From assembly GCF_000423945.1 (NCBI RefSeq), contig NZ_AUIY01000004.1, positions 1-64,000 on the forward strand: 64,000 nucleotides of DNA, written 5' to 3'. The first letter of the stretch is position 1. Each line of letters starts with the position of its first letter. Of the stretch, positions 17,453-26,207 are shown piece after piece. This DNA is from Butyrivibrio sp. XPD2002. GTDB lineage: Bacteria; Bacillota; Clostridia; Lachnospirales; Lachnospiraceae. The position numbers and the translations under genes were made by a program. The notes beneath the pieces are model-generated. The model ran no database searches. It was not told the origin of the DNA and saw only the letters and a program-made list of their open reading frames with translations.

Positions 17453-17476
17453 TACTGCCTGGGATTCCGGGCAGTA
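17453..17476 (+). other. Hairpin in the araD-transketolase gap
   Basis: TACTGCCTGG and CCGGGCAGTA pair around a GATT loop with one mismatch. There is no T tract directly after, so a terminator is doubtful. It is flanked by a 14-nt direct repeat ATTTTTAAGAAAAA at 17392-17405 and 17486-17499. Confidence 0.5.
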
Positions 17477-17516
17477 CTTCATAAGATTTTTAAGAAAAAA
17501 AGGAAGTGGAGGAATT

Positions 17517-18347
17517 ATGACAAACAAAGAATTGCAGAAAATTGCAAATGAAGTCCGCAAGGGCATAGTAACAGCTGTTCATGCTGCAAAAGCTGGACAT
17601 CCCGGCGGATCACTTTCAGCAGCAGATATCTACACATATCTGTATTTTGAGGAGATGAACATTGATCCTAAGGATCCGGTTAAGGCAGACCGTGACCGTT
17701 TCGTTCTTTCAAAGGGACACACAGCACCCGGCCTTTACTCAGTAATGGCTCAGCGTGGATACTTCCCTGTAGAGGAGCTTAAGACTCTTCGTAAGCTTGG
17801 ATCAAGACTTCAGGGACACCCCAGCATGCAGTACCTTCCCGGACTTGATATGTCTTCAGGTTCACTTGGACAGGGTATTTCAGCGGCTTGCGGTATGGCA
17901 CTTTCTGCAAAGCTTGATAATAAAGATTTCAGAACATACACACTTTTAGGTGATGGTGAGATTGAAGAAGGACAGGTTTGGGAGGCAGCTATGTTCGCAG
18001 GCTTCCGCAAGCTTGATAACCTTGTTGTTATCGTTGATAACAATGGTCTTCAGATTGACGGACCTGTTGATCAGGTTTGCTCACCTTACCCGATCGACAA
18101 GAAGTTTGAAGCATTTAACTTCCATGTAATCAACATTGATGCACATGATTTCGATGCTATAAGAGCAGCCTTCAAGGAGGCTAGAGAGACCAAGGGACAG
18201 CCTACAGCAATTATTGCACACTCTATAAAGGGTAAGGGTGTATCCTTCATGGAGAACCAGGTTTCATGGCACGGTGTTGCACCTAATGATGAAGAGTATG
18301 CTAAGGCAATGGAAGATCTTGAAAAGATCGGCGCATCTTTAGAATAA
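17517..18347 (+). CDS. Transketolase, N-terminal (TPP-binding) subunit
   Basis: A 276-residue protein equal to the thiamine-diphosphate-binding third of transketolase; the enzyme is split into two genes in many anaerobes and archaea. The TPP/Mg motif is GDGEIEEGQVWEA...VDNNGLQ, and substrate-site His residues are in KAGHPGGS, SKGHTAPG and LQGHPSM. It moves two-carbon ketol units between sugar phosphates in the cytoplasm. GTGGAGGAATT precedes the ATG. The second subunit follows after 12 nt. Confidence 0.95.
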   Translation: MTNKELQKIANEVRKGIVTAVHAAKAGHPGGSLSAADIYTYLYFEEMNIDPKDPVKADRDRFVLSKGHTAPGLYSVMAQRGYFPVEELKTLRKLGSRLQGHPSMQYLPGLDMSSGSLGQGISAACGMALSAKLDNKDFRTYTLLGDGEIEEGQVWEAAMFAGFRKLDNLVVIVDNNGLQIDGPVDQVCSPYPIDKKFEAFNFHVINIDAHDFDAIRAAFKEARETKGQPTAIIAHSIKGKGVSFMENQVSWHGVAPNDEEYAKAMEDLEKIGASLE

Positions 18348-18359
18348 TTGGAGGTTAAA

Positions 18360-19301
18360 ATGAGCGAAGTTAAGAAGATAGCTACCAGAGACAGCTATGG
18401 TAAAGAACTTATAGAGCTTGCAAAGGAAAACGACAAGGTAGTAGTACTTGACGCTGACCTTGCAGCAGCAACAAGAACAGGCTGGTTCAAGAAGGAATTC
18501 CCGGATCGTCACATCGATTGCGGTATTGCAGAGTGCAACATGATGGGCATCGCTGCAGGACTTGCAACAACAGGTAAGATTCCTTTTGTCAGCACATTTG
18601 CAATGTTTGCTACAGGACGTGCTTACGAGCAGGTTCGTAACTCAGTAGGATATCCTCACCTCAACGTTAAGATCGGTGGAACACATGCCGGAATTACAGT
18701 AGGTGAAGACGGTGCCAGCCATCAGTGTAACGAGGATCTTGCACTTATGCGCACAATCCCCGGAATGGTTGTTATGTGCCCTGCAGATGATATCGAGGCA
18801 AGAGCTTGTGTTCGCGCAGCAGCTGAGCACGAGGGTCCTGTTTATATCCGTTTCGGACGTGCAGCTTGCCCTATTGTTAATGACAGACCTGATTACAAGT
18901 TTGAGCTTGGTAAGGGAACAGTTCTCCGCGAGGGAACAGATGTCAGCATCATTGCTACAGGTATCGGCGTAGGTTCAGCTCTTGAAGCAGCTGAGAAGCT
19001 TGCAGCTGAGGGTGTAAGCGCAGAGGTTATCAATATCTGCACAATCAAGCCTATCGACAGAGAGCTTGTAGTAGCAACTGCTAAGAAGACAGGCAAGGTT
19101 GTAACAGTTGAGGAGCACTCAGTAATTGGTGGACTTGGTTCTGCAGTTTGTGATGTTCTTTCTGAAGAGTGTCCTACAGTTGTTAAGAAGATCGGTATGC
19201 AGGATCGCTACGGCGAATCAGGTTCTGCAGGTGACCTTGTTAAGAAGTATGGTCTTGACGGAGAGGGTGTATTCAACTCAGTTAAGGAATTTCTTAAATA
19301 A
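18360..19301 (+). CDS. Transketolase, C-terminal (pyrimidine-binding) subunit
   Basis: A 313-residue protein equal to the pyrimidine-binding plus C-terminal domains of transketolase. Visible are the FDCGIAECNMMGIAAG-like segment (HIDCGIAECNMMG) with the catalytic Glu that activates TPP, FVSTFAMFATGRAYEQVR, and the C-terminal VTVEEHSVIGGLGSAV. The ATG at 18360 follows TTGGAGG; an in-frame TTG at 18348 is part of that site. With the upstream subunit it makes one functional enzyme linking arabinose catabolism to glycolysis. Confidence 0.95.
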   Translation: MSEVKKIATRDSYGKELIELAKENDKVVVLDADLAAATRTGWFKKEFPDRHIDCGIAECNMMGIAAGLATTGKIPFVSTFAMFATGRAYEQVRNSVGYPHLNVKIGGTHAGITVGEDGASHQCNEDLALMRTIPGMVVMCPADDIEARACVRAAAEHEGPVYIRFGRAACPIVNDRPDYKFELGKGTVLREGTDVSIIATGIGVGSALEAAEKLAAEGVSAEVINICTIKPIDRELVVATAKKTGKVVTVEEHSVIGGLGSAVCDVLSEECPTVVKKIGMQDRYGESGSAGDLVKKYGLDGEGVFNSVKEFLK

Positions 19302-19336
19302 GTTATTGCTTGGTAAAAATACGTAGAATTGTTAAG

Positions 19337-19446
19337 TTTGGTACCCATTTTTCCGCATAAAATGGGTACCAAATTATTATATTGTGATTATTGTTTCCAA
19401 ATTTAATTGAAATGAGTTAAAATATGGGTGTTTTTGGGTACCAAAT
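19337..19446 (+). promoter_or_regulatory. Hairpin and third copy of a GGTACC-centred motif before rpe
   Basis: TTTGGTACCCATTTT (19337-19351) and AAAATGGGTACCAAA (19359-19373) form a perfect 15-bp stem with a 7-nt loop, 35 nt after the transketolase stop. A third copy, TTGGGTACCAAAT, occurs alone at 19434-19446, about 50 nt before rpe. The hairpin is followed by only a weak T tract, so it may terminate poorly. The reuse of the same motif suggests a protein binding site rather than only a terminator. Confidence 0.5.
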
Positions 19447-19497
19447 CAGGAAAAACGCTCGGAATTTACAAACACATGCATTTGAGGTTAAACAGAT

Positions 19498-20148
19498 ATG
19501 AATATTCTTGCACCATCAATTCTTTCAGCGGATTTTACAATACTCGGGCAGCAGATTAAGGAGACTGAGGCAGCAGGCGCGCAGTACCTTCACTTTGATG
19601 TTATGGACGGTATATTTGTTCCCTCTATATCCTTTGGCTTACCGGTACTTAAATCCATAAGGAAGGCTTCTAAGCAGGTCTATGATGTACATCTTATGAT
19701 AGAGGAGCCTATCCGTTATATTGAGCATTTTGTGGAGAGCGGTGCGGATATTATAACCTTCCATGTAGAAGCTGCATCAGATTCCAGAGAAGTAATAGAT
19801 AAGATCCGCAGTCTCGGTAAAAAGGTTGGACTTGCTATTAAACCCAAAACACCGGTAGAGGCTGTAGTGCCTTATCTGGAGCATATAGACATGCTTCTTG
19901 TTATGACTGTTGAGCCAGGATTTGGCGGTCAGAAGTATATGGATGAATGTACTGACAAGATAAAGGAAGCAAGGAAGCTTATAAGTGACGCCGGACTTTC
20001 AGTTGACGTAGAGATTGACGGCGGAGTAACTGTTGATAACGTTAATGTGCCTCTGGAAGCAGGTGCCAATGTTATCGTTGCAGGTTCTGCTGTGTTTAAT
20101 GGTGACATATCAGAAAATGTAAAAAACTTACTTGGGAAAATGCAGTAA
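19498..20148 (+). CDS. rpe: Ribulose-phosphate 3-epimerase
   Basis: A 216-residue TIM-barrel epimerase interconverting D-ribulose 5-phosphate and D-xylulose 5-phosphate. Signature segments are APSILSADF, HFDVMDGIFVPSISFG with catalytic Asp, HLMIEEP, VEPGFGGQKY and VEIDGGV. Length is standard. TGAGGTT precedes the ATG weakly. Together with AraD and split transketolase it completes a pentose-phosphate set on one strand, although the 196-nt gap with a hairpin suggests its own promoter. Confidence 0.96.
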   Translation: MNILAPSILSADFTILGQQIKETEAAGAQYLHFDVMDGIFVPSISFGLPVLKSIRKASKQVYDVHLMIEEPIRYIEHFVESGADIITFHVEAASDSREVIDKIRSLGKKVGLAIKPKTPVEAVVPYLEHIDMLLVMTVEPGFGGQKYMDECTDKIKEARKLISDAGLSVDVEIDGGVTVDNVNVPLEAGANVIVAGSAVFNGDISENVKNLLGKMQ

Positions 20149-20186
20149 GTAAGAATATTATGCAAATATAAATATTATCTAAATTG

Positions 20187-20227
20187 TTAAGGAGCATAGT
20201 CAAAAAAGGGCTTTGCTCCTTAATTTT
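20187..20227 (+). terminator. Rho-independent terminator after rpe
   Basis: TTAAGGAGCA and TGCTCCTTAA form a perfect 10-bp stem around a 17-nt loop, followed by TTTTCT. Confidence 0.85.
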
Positions 20228-20320
20228 CTCTAAATTTTTTCTAAATATCGAGAATTGCTGCGCCTTATAACGTATAATTAAAGTGGAAGTATACCCATTA
20301 GTGAAAGTAAGGGTAAAGTT

Positions 20321-20560
20321 ATGGCGCACAATGTAAGAAATATTTGTATGAATTGTGGAAGGATGTTTACGGCAAGAGAGAGCTATCATGCCTTCTGCTC
20401 ACTTGAATGTAAAAAGATGTATTCAAATCACTCAGGATACAGATGCAGAGACTGCAGAAATGCAGGCTGTAAAGTGCGCAACGATTCTCTTGTAAATTCC
20501 CCACCTGACTGTGAAAATCTTCAATTGCATAAATCTTATAAAGCATCAGGTTCTAAATAA
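20321..20560 (+). CDS. Small cysteine-rich zinc-finger-like protein
   Basis: A 79-residue protein with eight cysteines. CMNC and CSLEC form a likely first zinc knuckle with FTARESYHAF between them; CRDC with GCKVRN and PDC could form a second. No family is recognised. The ribosome-binding site is modest (AAGGG about 10 nt upstream). It is flanked by the rpe terminator and the LRR gene promoter, so it is probably a single gene. It may bind nucleic acid or a protein partner; this is inference from the knuckles alone. Confidence 0.65.
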   Translation: MAHNVRNICMNCGRMFTARESYHAFCSLECKKMYSNHSGYRCRDCRNAGCKVRNDSLVNSPPDCENLQLHKSYKASGSK

Positions 20561-20666
20561 TCTATTTTTATGGTATTCTCATTTGTCCAAATTATTAAAT
20601 TTTAATAAAATTCTGATAAAATGATTATTTATTTCAATATTTTGTAAGAAAAATGAAATAATTGTA

Positions 20667-20694
20667 TTGAAATTTCACTCAAAAGCGTTATACT
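20667..20694 (+). promoter_or_regulatory. Promoter of the LRR surface protein gene
   Basis: TTGAAA (20667-20672), a 16-nt spacer and TATACT (20689-20694) lie 70 nt upstream of the start codon in otherwise very AT-rich DNA. Confidence 0.5.
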
Positions 20695-20763
20695 TGTACA
20701 TGACTTCTAAAATTATAGAGTGTGAAGTTAAGAAAAGTAATCTTCATGAAAGGGGAAACAAGT

Positions 20764-21486
20764 ATGAAACTTAACAAACATGTTATGGCTATGAATTTAG
20801 CCGCAGTAATTGCTTTTGGTGCTGTTGCTGGCATCGTAGCTCCTTCAGTAGTAGGGGAGACCAGTATTGTTGTTAGTGCTGCTTCAGCCGGTGATGCAGG
20901 AAAGAGTGGTTCAGATGCTGCAGAAGTTCTCGAGAAAAAGACAGCAGGTGAAAAGATTGTTCCGGATGATGCTGATAAGACAGCAGACAAGAATGCTTGG
21001 TATGAGAGTACCGCTGATGGTACAGTAGCTTATTCAGTTGCTAAGCAGGAAGATGCTAAGAAGGTTGTTATTCCTGATACTATCAAAGTAAACGATAAAG
21101 ACGTTGCTGTAACAGCTATCAAGGAAGGCACATTCACAGGCAGTGCAGCACTTGAAGAGCTCACACTTGGTGCTAACATCAAGGAACTTGGCACAAACGC
21201 ACTTAAGGATTGTAAGAACCTTACAAAGTTTGATGCATCCAAAGCTCCTCTTGAGAAGATCGGCAAGTATGCACTTAAGAACGCTAAGAAACTTAAGAGC
21301 TTCAAGATTAACGGTAAGAAGCTTAAGAAGGGCAAGATTGATAAGACCTTCGTAAAGGGCTGCAAGAAGCTTAAGACAATCAAGGTTAAGGCTTCTAAGA
21401 AGCAGTTCAACAAGATCAAGGGTAAGCTTGAGACAGCTGCTAAGAAGACCGGTTACAAGAAGGGCACAAAGGTTAAGAAGAGCTGA
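20764..21486 (+). CDS. Secreted leucine-rich-repeat protein (BspA/LRR_5 type)
   Basis: A 240-residue exported protein. The signal peptide is MKLNKHVM followed by a hydrophobic stretch to about residue 25-40. A short linker precedes a BspA-type (Treponema/LRR_5) leucine-rich-repeat block of about four units (IKEGTFTGSAALEELTLGAN, NALKDCKNLTKFDAS, YALKNAKKLKSFKING). The last 60 residues are extremely Lys-rich. BspA-type repeats in other bacteria bind host or polymer surfaces. The strongly basic tail could bind wall teichoic acid or another polyanion (inference). ATG 20764 follows GAAAGGGG; the upstream in-frame ATG lacks a ribosome-binding site. No LPXTG motif is present. Confidence 0.85.
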   Translation: MKLNKHVMAMNLAAVIAFGAVAGIVAPSVVGETSIVVSAASAGDAGKSGSDAAEVLEKKTAGEKIVPDDADKTADKNAWYESTADGTVAYSVAKQEDAKKVVIPDTIKVNDKDVAVTAIKEGTFTGSAALEELTLGANIKELGTNALKDCKNLTKFDASKAPLEKIGKYALKNAKKLKSFKINGKKLKKGKIDKTFVKGCKKLKTIKVKASKKQFNKIKGKLETAAKKTGYKKGTKVKKS

Positions 21487-21515
21487 TTTTCTTTAACTGA
21501 TAAGATGTAAATACC

Positions 21516-21552
21516 ACACAGGCAGGGAGAAATCCTTGCCTGTGTTTTTTTC
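21516..21552 (+). terminator. Rho-independent terminator after the LRR gene
   Basis: ACACAGGCAGGGA and TCCTTGCCTGTGT pair with a GAAA-type loop, followed by a long T tract. Confidence 0.92.
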
Positions 21553-21602
21553 TATAAGTATAATAATCAAGAGTTAATAAATACATTTGTTGGAGGAGCA
21601 AT

Positions 21603-23162
21603 TTGAAACAGGAGCGAAAAACCACTTTAGAGGTTATTCACGATTATGGGGAACAGATAACAACCTACTATCTGATAGTGATGCTGGCGTTTGTGCCCTT
21701 CTTTTATCAGAACGGATACAGTGATATAGCTAATGCAAAGTATAAGATATACAGGCTTGTAACAACAGCATTCATAATAATATGTGGATTTATCTGTTAT
21801 CTAGTAGAGACCGGATGCTTAAGAGGAGAAAACTTAAAACGCAGGCCAAAACTACCTATTATATTTGTGCTTACGCATCTGTTGTCACATATTATCTCAT
21901 GGATATTCTCAAGCAATCATAAGACCTCTTGGGTTGGAAATGGGAGCTGGCACATGGGATTCCGTGTACAGCTATTGTTTATCGGAGCCATGCTTCTTGT
22001 TTTTTACTATTATAAGGACAAGCTCTCCATCTGGATCGCTGCCGGCATAGGCGCCGGAATTACAGGACTTCTGACAGTTCTAAACAGATTCGACATCTAC
22101 CCTAATAAGATGGGTAATACCTATCCCGGATTTATTTCAACTCTTGGACAGACCAACTGGGCGACAATGTATGTGGCCTGTCTTATGGGTGCAGGAATTG
22201 CCTATTATATATATGAAGAAAACCGAATGCGCAGGATGATAGCACTTTTTGTCGATGCCTTCATTTTTATGGGAGCATGGGTGATTGGAAGTGACACCAT
22301 ACTGCCGGTGATGATGGCAGAGCTATTTATTTTATTTGGCGTTTGTATCAGCAAAAGAGAAATGCTACAGAGATTTTCAGTAATTATCGCGATGTTTGGC
22401 GTAGTTACCGAGATAGTATATGTTCTGGTGTTTGTGTTCTTTCATGATAAATTTGTTTTTGTTGATGAAAATGATGCAGTTAATTCACTCCTGAGAAAGC
22501 ATGTAGGAGTTCTGATAATATTTGTAGCCTTGGTTATCATGGCCATGCTATATGCTACAAGACAAAAAGAATGGAAGGGTAAAGCCCTGAAAATTCTATA
22601 TAAGGTAATGGTGGCAGGGCTCCTTTTGGGAATAATTCTCATTGTGATCGCAATGGTGGTTGTTACTAATTCGCCCCAAAAGGCGGGTAGCCTTGCCAAT
22701 ATCAGAATGCTGAGGTTTGATTACGATTGGGGAACGCACAGAGGCCTTAACTGGAGATGTGCGGTGTACGGCTTTGGAAGACTTCCCTTTTGGCGAAAGC
22801 TTGTTGGAACAGGCCAGGGCGGGTTTGCGGCATACATATACTCTTTTCCGGACTTTGAAGAGAGCCTGATTGAAATGTATGGAAAATATAAGCTGATGGT
22901 CGCCCATAATGAATACCTTCACTTCCTTGTTGAAAACGGTATTCTGGGGTGCATCACCTACGCCGGGTTTATAATAACTTCATTTGCTGCACTTTGGAAA
23001 AGAGCAGATAAAAGCAGGCTTTCAATGATGGCGCTCCTGTCCCTTTCAGGCTATTTTGCATGCAGCATATTCTTTTTCCAGCATGTATATGCAACATCAT
23101 TTATGTATCTGTTTGTTGCCATGGCCTTATCGGAAGAGCGAAAAACAAAGATTGCAAATTGA
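21603..23162 (+). CDS. O-antigen ligase / polymerase-like membrane protein (Wzy_C family)
   Basis: A 519-residue polytopic membrane protein with about ten to twelve hydrophobic segments. A large extracytoplasmic loop late in the protein carries LVGTGQGGFAAYIYSF and HNEYLHFLVENGILG, the latter being the hallmark of the O-antigen ligase/Wzy family, which transfers or polymerises lipid-linked glycans at the outer face of the membrane. The organism is Gram-positive-type, so a capsule, wall glycan or pilin glycan is a more likely substrate than LPS. The TTG start at 21603 is backed by GGAGG at 21592-21596. No glycosyltransferase genes are adjacent. Confidence 0.82.
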   Translation: MKQERKTTLEVIHDYGEQITTYYLIVMLAFVPFFYQNGYSDIANAKYKIYRLVTTAFIIICGFICYLVETGCLRGENLKRRPKLPIIFVLTHLLSHIISWIFSSNHKTSWVGNGSWHMGFRVQLLFIGAMLLVFYYYKDKLSIWIAAGIGAGITGLLTVLNRFDIYPNKMGNTYPGFISTLGQTNWATMYVACLMGAGIAYYIYEENRMRRMIALFVDAFIFMGAWVIGSDTILPVMMAELFILFGVCISKREMLQRFSVIIAMFGVVTEIVYVLVFVFFHDKFVFVDENDAVNSLLRKHVGVLIIFVALVIMAMLYATRQKEWKGKALKILYKVMVAGLLLGIILIVIAMVVVTNSPQKAGSLANIRMLRFDYDWGTHRGLNWRCAVYGFGRLPFWRKLVGTGQGGFAAYIYSFPDFEESLIEMYGKYKLMVAHNEYLHFLVENGILGCITYAGFIITSFAALWKRADKSRLSMMALLSLSGYFACSIFFFQHVYATSFMYLFVAMALSEERKTKIAN

Positions 23163-23243
23163 CAATAATAAGCAGTAAAGGCATACTAGATAATAGACTT
23201 TATGCGTAAACCTGTAATATTTAGAAAGGTTGATATTTAGATA

Positions 23244-24119
23244 ATGTATAAAAAGATGGATAGAAATGCACCGTGCTGGTGCCAGAGTGGTAAGAAATAC
23301 AAGGCTTGCCACGAGGCTTTTGATGACAAGATCATCAAGCTTCAGAGGGAAGGTAAGATAGTTCCCCACAGATCACTCATTAAGACTGAAAAAGATATTG
23401 AAGGCATTAAAAAGAGTGCGAAGATAAATATGGCCTGCCTCGACGAGGTAGCTGACAAGATAAAGGCAGGCATGTCGACTCAGGAAATCGATGATATCGT
23501 CGCTGATGTAACTAAGAAGATGGGCGGTATCCCGGCACCTCTTAATTATGAAGGTTTTCCTAAGAGCGTATGCACTTCCATTAATGATATGGTATGTCAT
23601 GGAATTCCGTCTCCTGACGATATTTTGCAGGAGGGCGACATTATAAATGTAGACTGCTCCACAATTCTGGATGGCTACTACTCAGATTCTTCACGAATGT
23701 TCTGCATCGGAGATGTGGATCCTGAATGGAAGAAGCTTGTGGATGTTACTAAGGAAGCAGTTGATATAGGTGTTAAGAATGTAATCCCCTGGACACCCCT
23801 TGGAAATATGGGCGACGCAGTTCATCAGCACGCTCTTAAAAATGGTTACACAGTGGTTCGTGAGATTGGCGGACACGGCTGTGGTAACGATTTCCATGAG
23901 GAACCCTGGGTTAGCTTTGTAAGTAAGCCGGGAACAGAGATGATCATGGTACCCGGAATGGTATTCACCATCGAGCCTATGATAAACATGGGTGAGGACA
24001 AGATTTTCGTGGATGCTGATAATGACTGGACAGTTTATACTGAGGACGGTTCACCTTCAGCTCAGTGGGAAGTAGAAGTTCTGGTTACCGAGACCGGTTG
24101 CGAGATATTATGTTGGTAA
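23244..24119 (+). CDS. map: Type I methionine aminopeptidase with N-terminal SEC-C zinc motif
   Basis: A 291-residue enzyme that removes N-terminal Met from new proteins. Residues 1-25 form a SEC-C zinc motif (PCWCQSGKKYKACH), an extension seen in some clostridial MetAPs. The catalytic domain shows all metal ligands: Asp in NVDCSTILDGYYSDSSR (two), His in GGHGCGNDFHEEP, Glu in FTIEPM and Glu in WEVEVLVT. The SEC-C unit may dock on ribosomal or Sec components (inference). The ribosome-binding site is weak and distant (AAAGG). metG follows after 14 nt, so the two Met-related genes are likely co-transcribed. Confidence 0.94.
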   Translation: MYKKMDRNAPCWCQSGKKYKACHEAFDDKIIKLQREGKIVPHRSLIKTEKDIEGIKKSAKINMACLDEVADKIKAGMSTQEIDDIVADVTKKMGGIPAPLNYEGFPKSVCTSINDMVCHGIPSPDDILQEGDIINVDCSTILDGYYSDSSRMFCIGDVDPEWKKLVDVTKEAVDIGVKNVIPWTPLGNMGDAVHQHALKNGYTVVREIGGHGCGNDFHEEPWVSFVSKPGTEMIMVPGMVFTIEPMINMGEDKIFVDADNDWTVYTEDGSPSAQWEVEVLVTETGCEILCW

Positions 24120-24133
24120 GGAGATTTTTATAA

Positions 24134-26191
24134 ATGCAGAACAAAGGAAAATATTACATCACTACAGCGATAGCTTATACATCAGGTAAGCCTCATATCG
24201 GAAACAGCTATGAGATCGTGCTTGCTGACGCTATTGCAAGATATAAGAGAAAAGATGGCTATGATGTTCATTTCCAGACAGGCTCTGATGAGCACGGGCA
24301 GAAGATTGAGACAAGAGCAATCGAGGCAGGCTGCAACAGCCCTAAGGAATTCGTTGATGGCGTTGCAGGTACAATCAAGAGCCTCTGGGATATGATGGAT
24401 ACATCCTATGACAGATTTATCCGTACCACAGACGAGGATCACGTTCAGCAGGTTCAGAAGATATTCAAGAAGTTCTATGACCAGGGCGATATCTATAAGG
24501 GATCCTATAAGGGAATGTACTGTACAGAGTGTGAGGCATTTTACACAGAGTCTCAGCTTGTTGACGGAAAGTGTCCTGAGTGCGGATCAGACGTACATCC
24601 CGCTGAGGAGGAAGCATATTTCTTCAAGATGAGCAAGTATGCACCTCAGCTTATCGAGCACATCAATACACATCCTGAATTCATTCAGCCTGTGTCACGT
24701 AAGAATGAGATGATGAACAACTTCCTGCTTCCCGGACTTCAGGATCTTTGCGTATCCAGAACCTCCTTCAAGTGGGGAATCCCTGTAAGCTTCGATGAAA
24801 AGCATGTAGTATATGTATGGCTTGATGCGCTTACAAACTATATCACCGGTATCGGCTATGATGTGGATAACAGCAGCGAGGACTATAAAAAGTGGTGGCC
24901 TGCTGACCTTCATCTTATCGGTAAGGATATCATCAGATTCCATACTATTTACTGGCCTATTTTCCTTCTTGCACTTGGTGAGCCTCTTCCGAAGCAGGTA
25001 TTCGGACATCCCTGGCTCCTTCAGGGCGGCGAGAAGATGAGTAAGTCCAAGGGCAACGTAATCTACGCTGATGACCTTGTAAGTCTCTTCGGTGTTGACC
25101 CTGTTAAGTATTTCGTACTTCACGAGATGCCCTATGACAATGATGGTGTGATCACATGGGAGCTCATGGTTGAGCGTTACAACTCAGACCTTGCCAATAC
25201 ACTTGGTAACCTTGTAAACAGAACAATCGCAATGTCCAATAAGTACTTCAATGGCGTTGTAGCTGACAAGGGCGTAGAAGGCGGCGTTGATGCTGACCTC
25301 AAGGCAGTATGCACAGGCGCTTACGAGAAGGTTGAGAAGAAGATGGATGAGCTCAGGGTTGCTGATGCTCTTACAGAGATTTTCGCAGTATTCAAGCGTT
25401 GCAATAAGTACATTGATGAGACTGAGCCGTGGAACCTTGCAAAGGATGAGGCACAGGCTGACAGACTTTCAACAGTTCTTTACAACCTTGTTGAGGGTAT
25501 TACAATCGGAACAAGTCTTCTTGAGCCCTTCATGCCCAGAACAGCAGAGAAGATTCTCTCTATGCTGAACACAAAGAGCCGCGACTTTGATACTCTTGAT
25601 ACCTTCGGAAAATATGAGAGCGGCACAAAGGTAACTGATGCTCCTGAGCAGACCTTTGCAAGAAAAGACCTTAACGAGGTTCTTGCTGAAGCTGCCAAGA
25701 TCACAGAGAAGCAGAAGGCTGACTTCATCGAGTCTCAGAAGAGAGCTAAGGAAAATCTTACCAAGGCTGGAATGCTCAAGGAAGCTAATGCCATTGTTAT
25801 CGGCGGCGCTGAGGACAAGGCTGAGGAAGGCGAGGCAGCAGAAGGAATCGATATCCCTGCAAAGGATGAGATCACCTTTGATGACTTCATGAAGATGCAG
25901 TTCCAGGTAGGTGAGATCATCGCCTGCAAGGCAGTTCCGAAGTCCAAGAAGCTTCTTTGCTCACAGGTTAAGATCGGAAGCCAGACAAAGCAGATAGTAT
26001 CCGGTATCCGCAAGTACTATACTCCCGAGGAGATGGTAGGTAAGAAGGTAATGGTTCTGGTAAACCTTAAGCCTGCAAAGCTTGCCGGTGTTGAATCTGA
26101 AGGAATGCTCCTTTGTGCAGAGGATGCAGAAGGTAACCTTGCACTTATGACACCTGAGAAGGCTATGCCCTCAGGAGCAGAGATCTGCTAA
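24134..26191 (+). CDS. metG: Methionyl-tRNA synthetase
   Basis: A 685-residue class I aminoacyl-tRNA synthetase charging tRNA-Met. The HIGH-type motif is KPHIGNSYE near residue 20, the signature loop is GGEKMSKSKGN near residue 300, and a zinc knuckle is formed by CTECEAFY and CPECGSD. The C-terminal 110 residues are a Trbp111-type tRNA-binding/dimerisation domain (FMKMQFQVGEIIACKAVPKS). Preceded by AAGGAGATT. A strong terminator follows. This is the long form usual in Firmicutes. Confidence 0.98.
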   Translation: MQNKGKYYITTAIAYTSGKPHIGNSYEIVLADAIARYKRKDGYDVHFQTGSDEHGQKIETRAIEAGCNSPKEFVDGVAGTIKSLWDMMDTSYDRFIRTTDEDHVQQVQKIFKKFYDQGDIYKGSYKGMYCTECEAFYTESQLVDGKCPECGSDVHPAEEEAYFFKMSKYAPQLIEHINTHPEFIQPVSRKNEMMNNFLLPGLQDLCVSRTSFKWGIPVSFDEKHVVYVWLDALTNYITGIGYDVDNSSEDYKKWWPADLHLIGKDIIRFHTIYWPIFLLALGEPLPKQVFGHPWLLQGGEKMSKSKGNVIYADDLVSLFGVDPVKYFVLHEMPYDNDGVITWELMVERYNSDLANTLGNLVNRTIAMSNKYFNGVVADKGVEGGVDADLKAVCTGAYEKVEKKMDELRVADALTEIFAVFKRCNKYIDETEPWNLAKDEAQADRLSTVLYNLVEGITIGTSLLEPFMPRTAEKILSMLNTKSRDFDTLDTFGKYESGTKVTDAPEQTFARKDLNEVLAEAAKITEKQKADFIESQKRAKENLTKAGMLKEANAIVIGGAEDKAEEGEAAEGIDIPAKDEITFDDFMKMQFQVGEIIACKAVPKSKKLLCSQVKIGSQTKQIVSGIRKYYTPEEMVGKKVMVLVNLKPAKLAGVESEGMLLCAEDAEGNLALMTPEKAMPSGAEIC

Positions 26192-26207
26192 TAATTATAT
26201 AAATACG

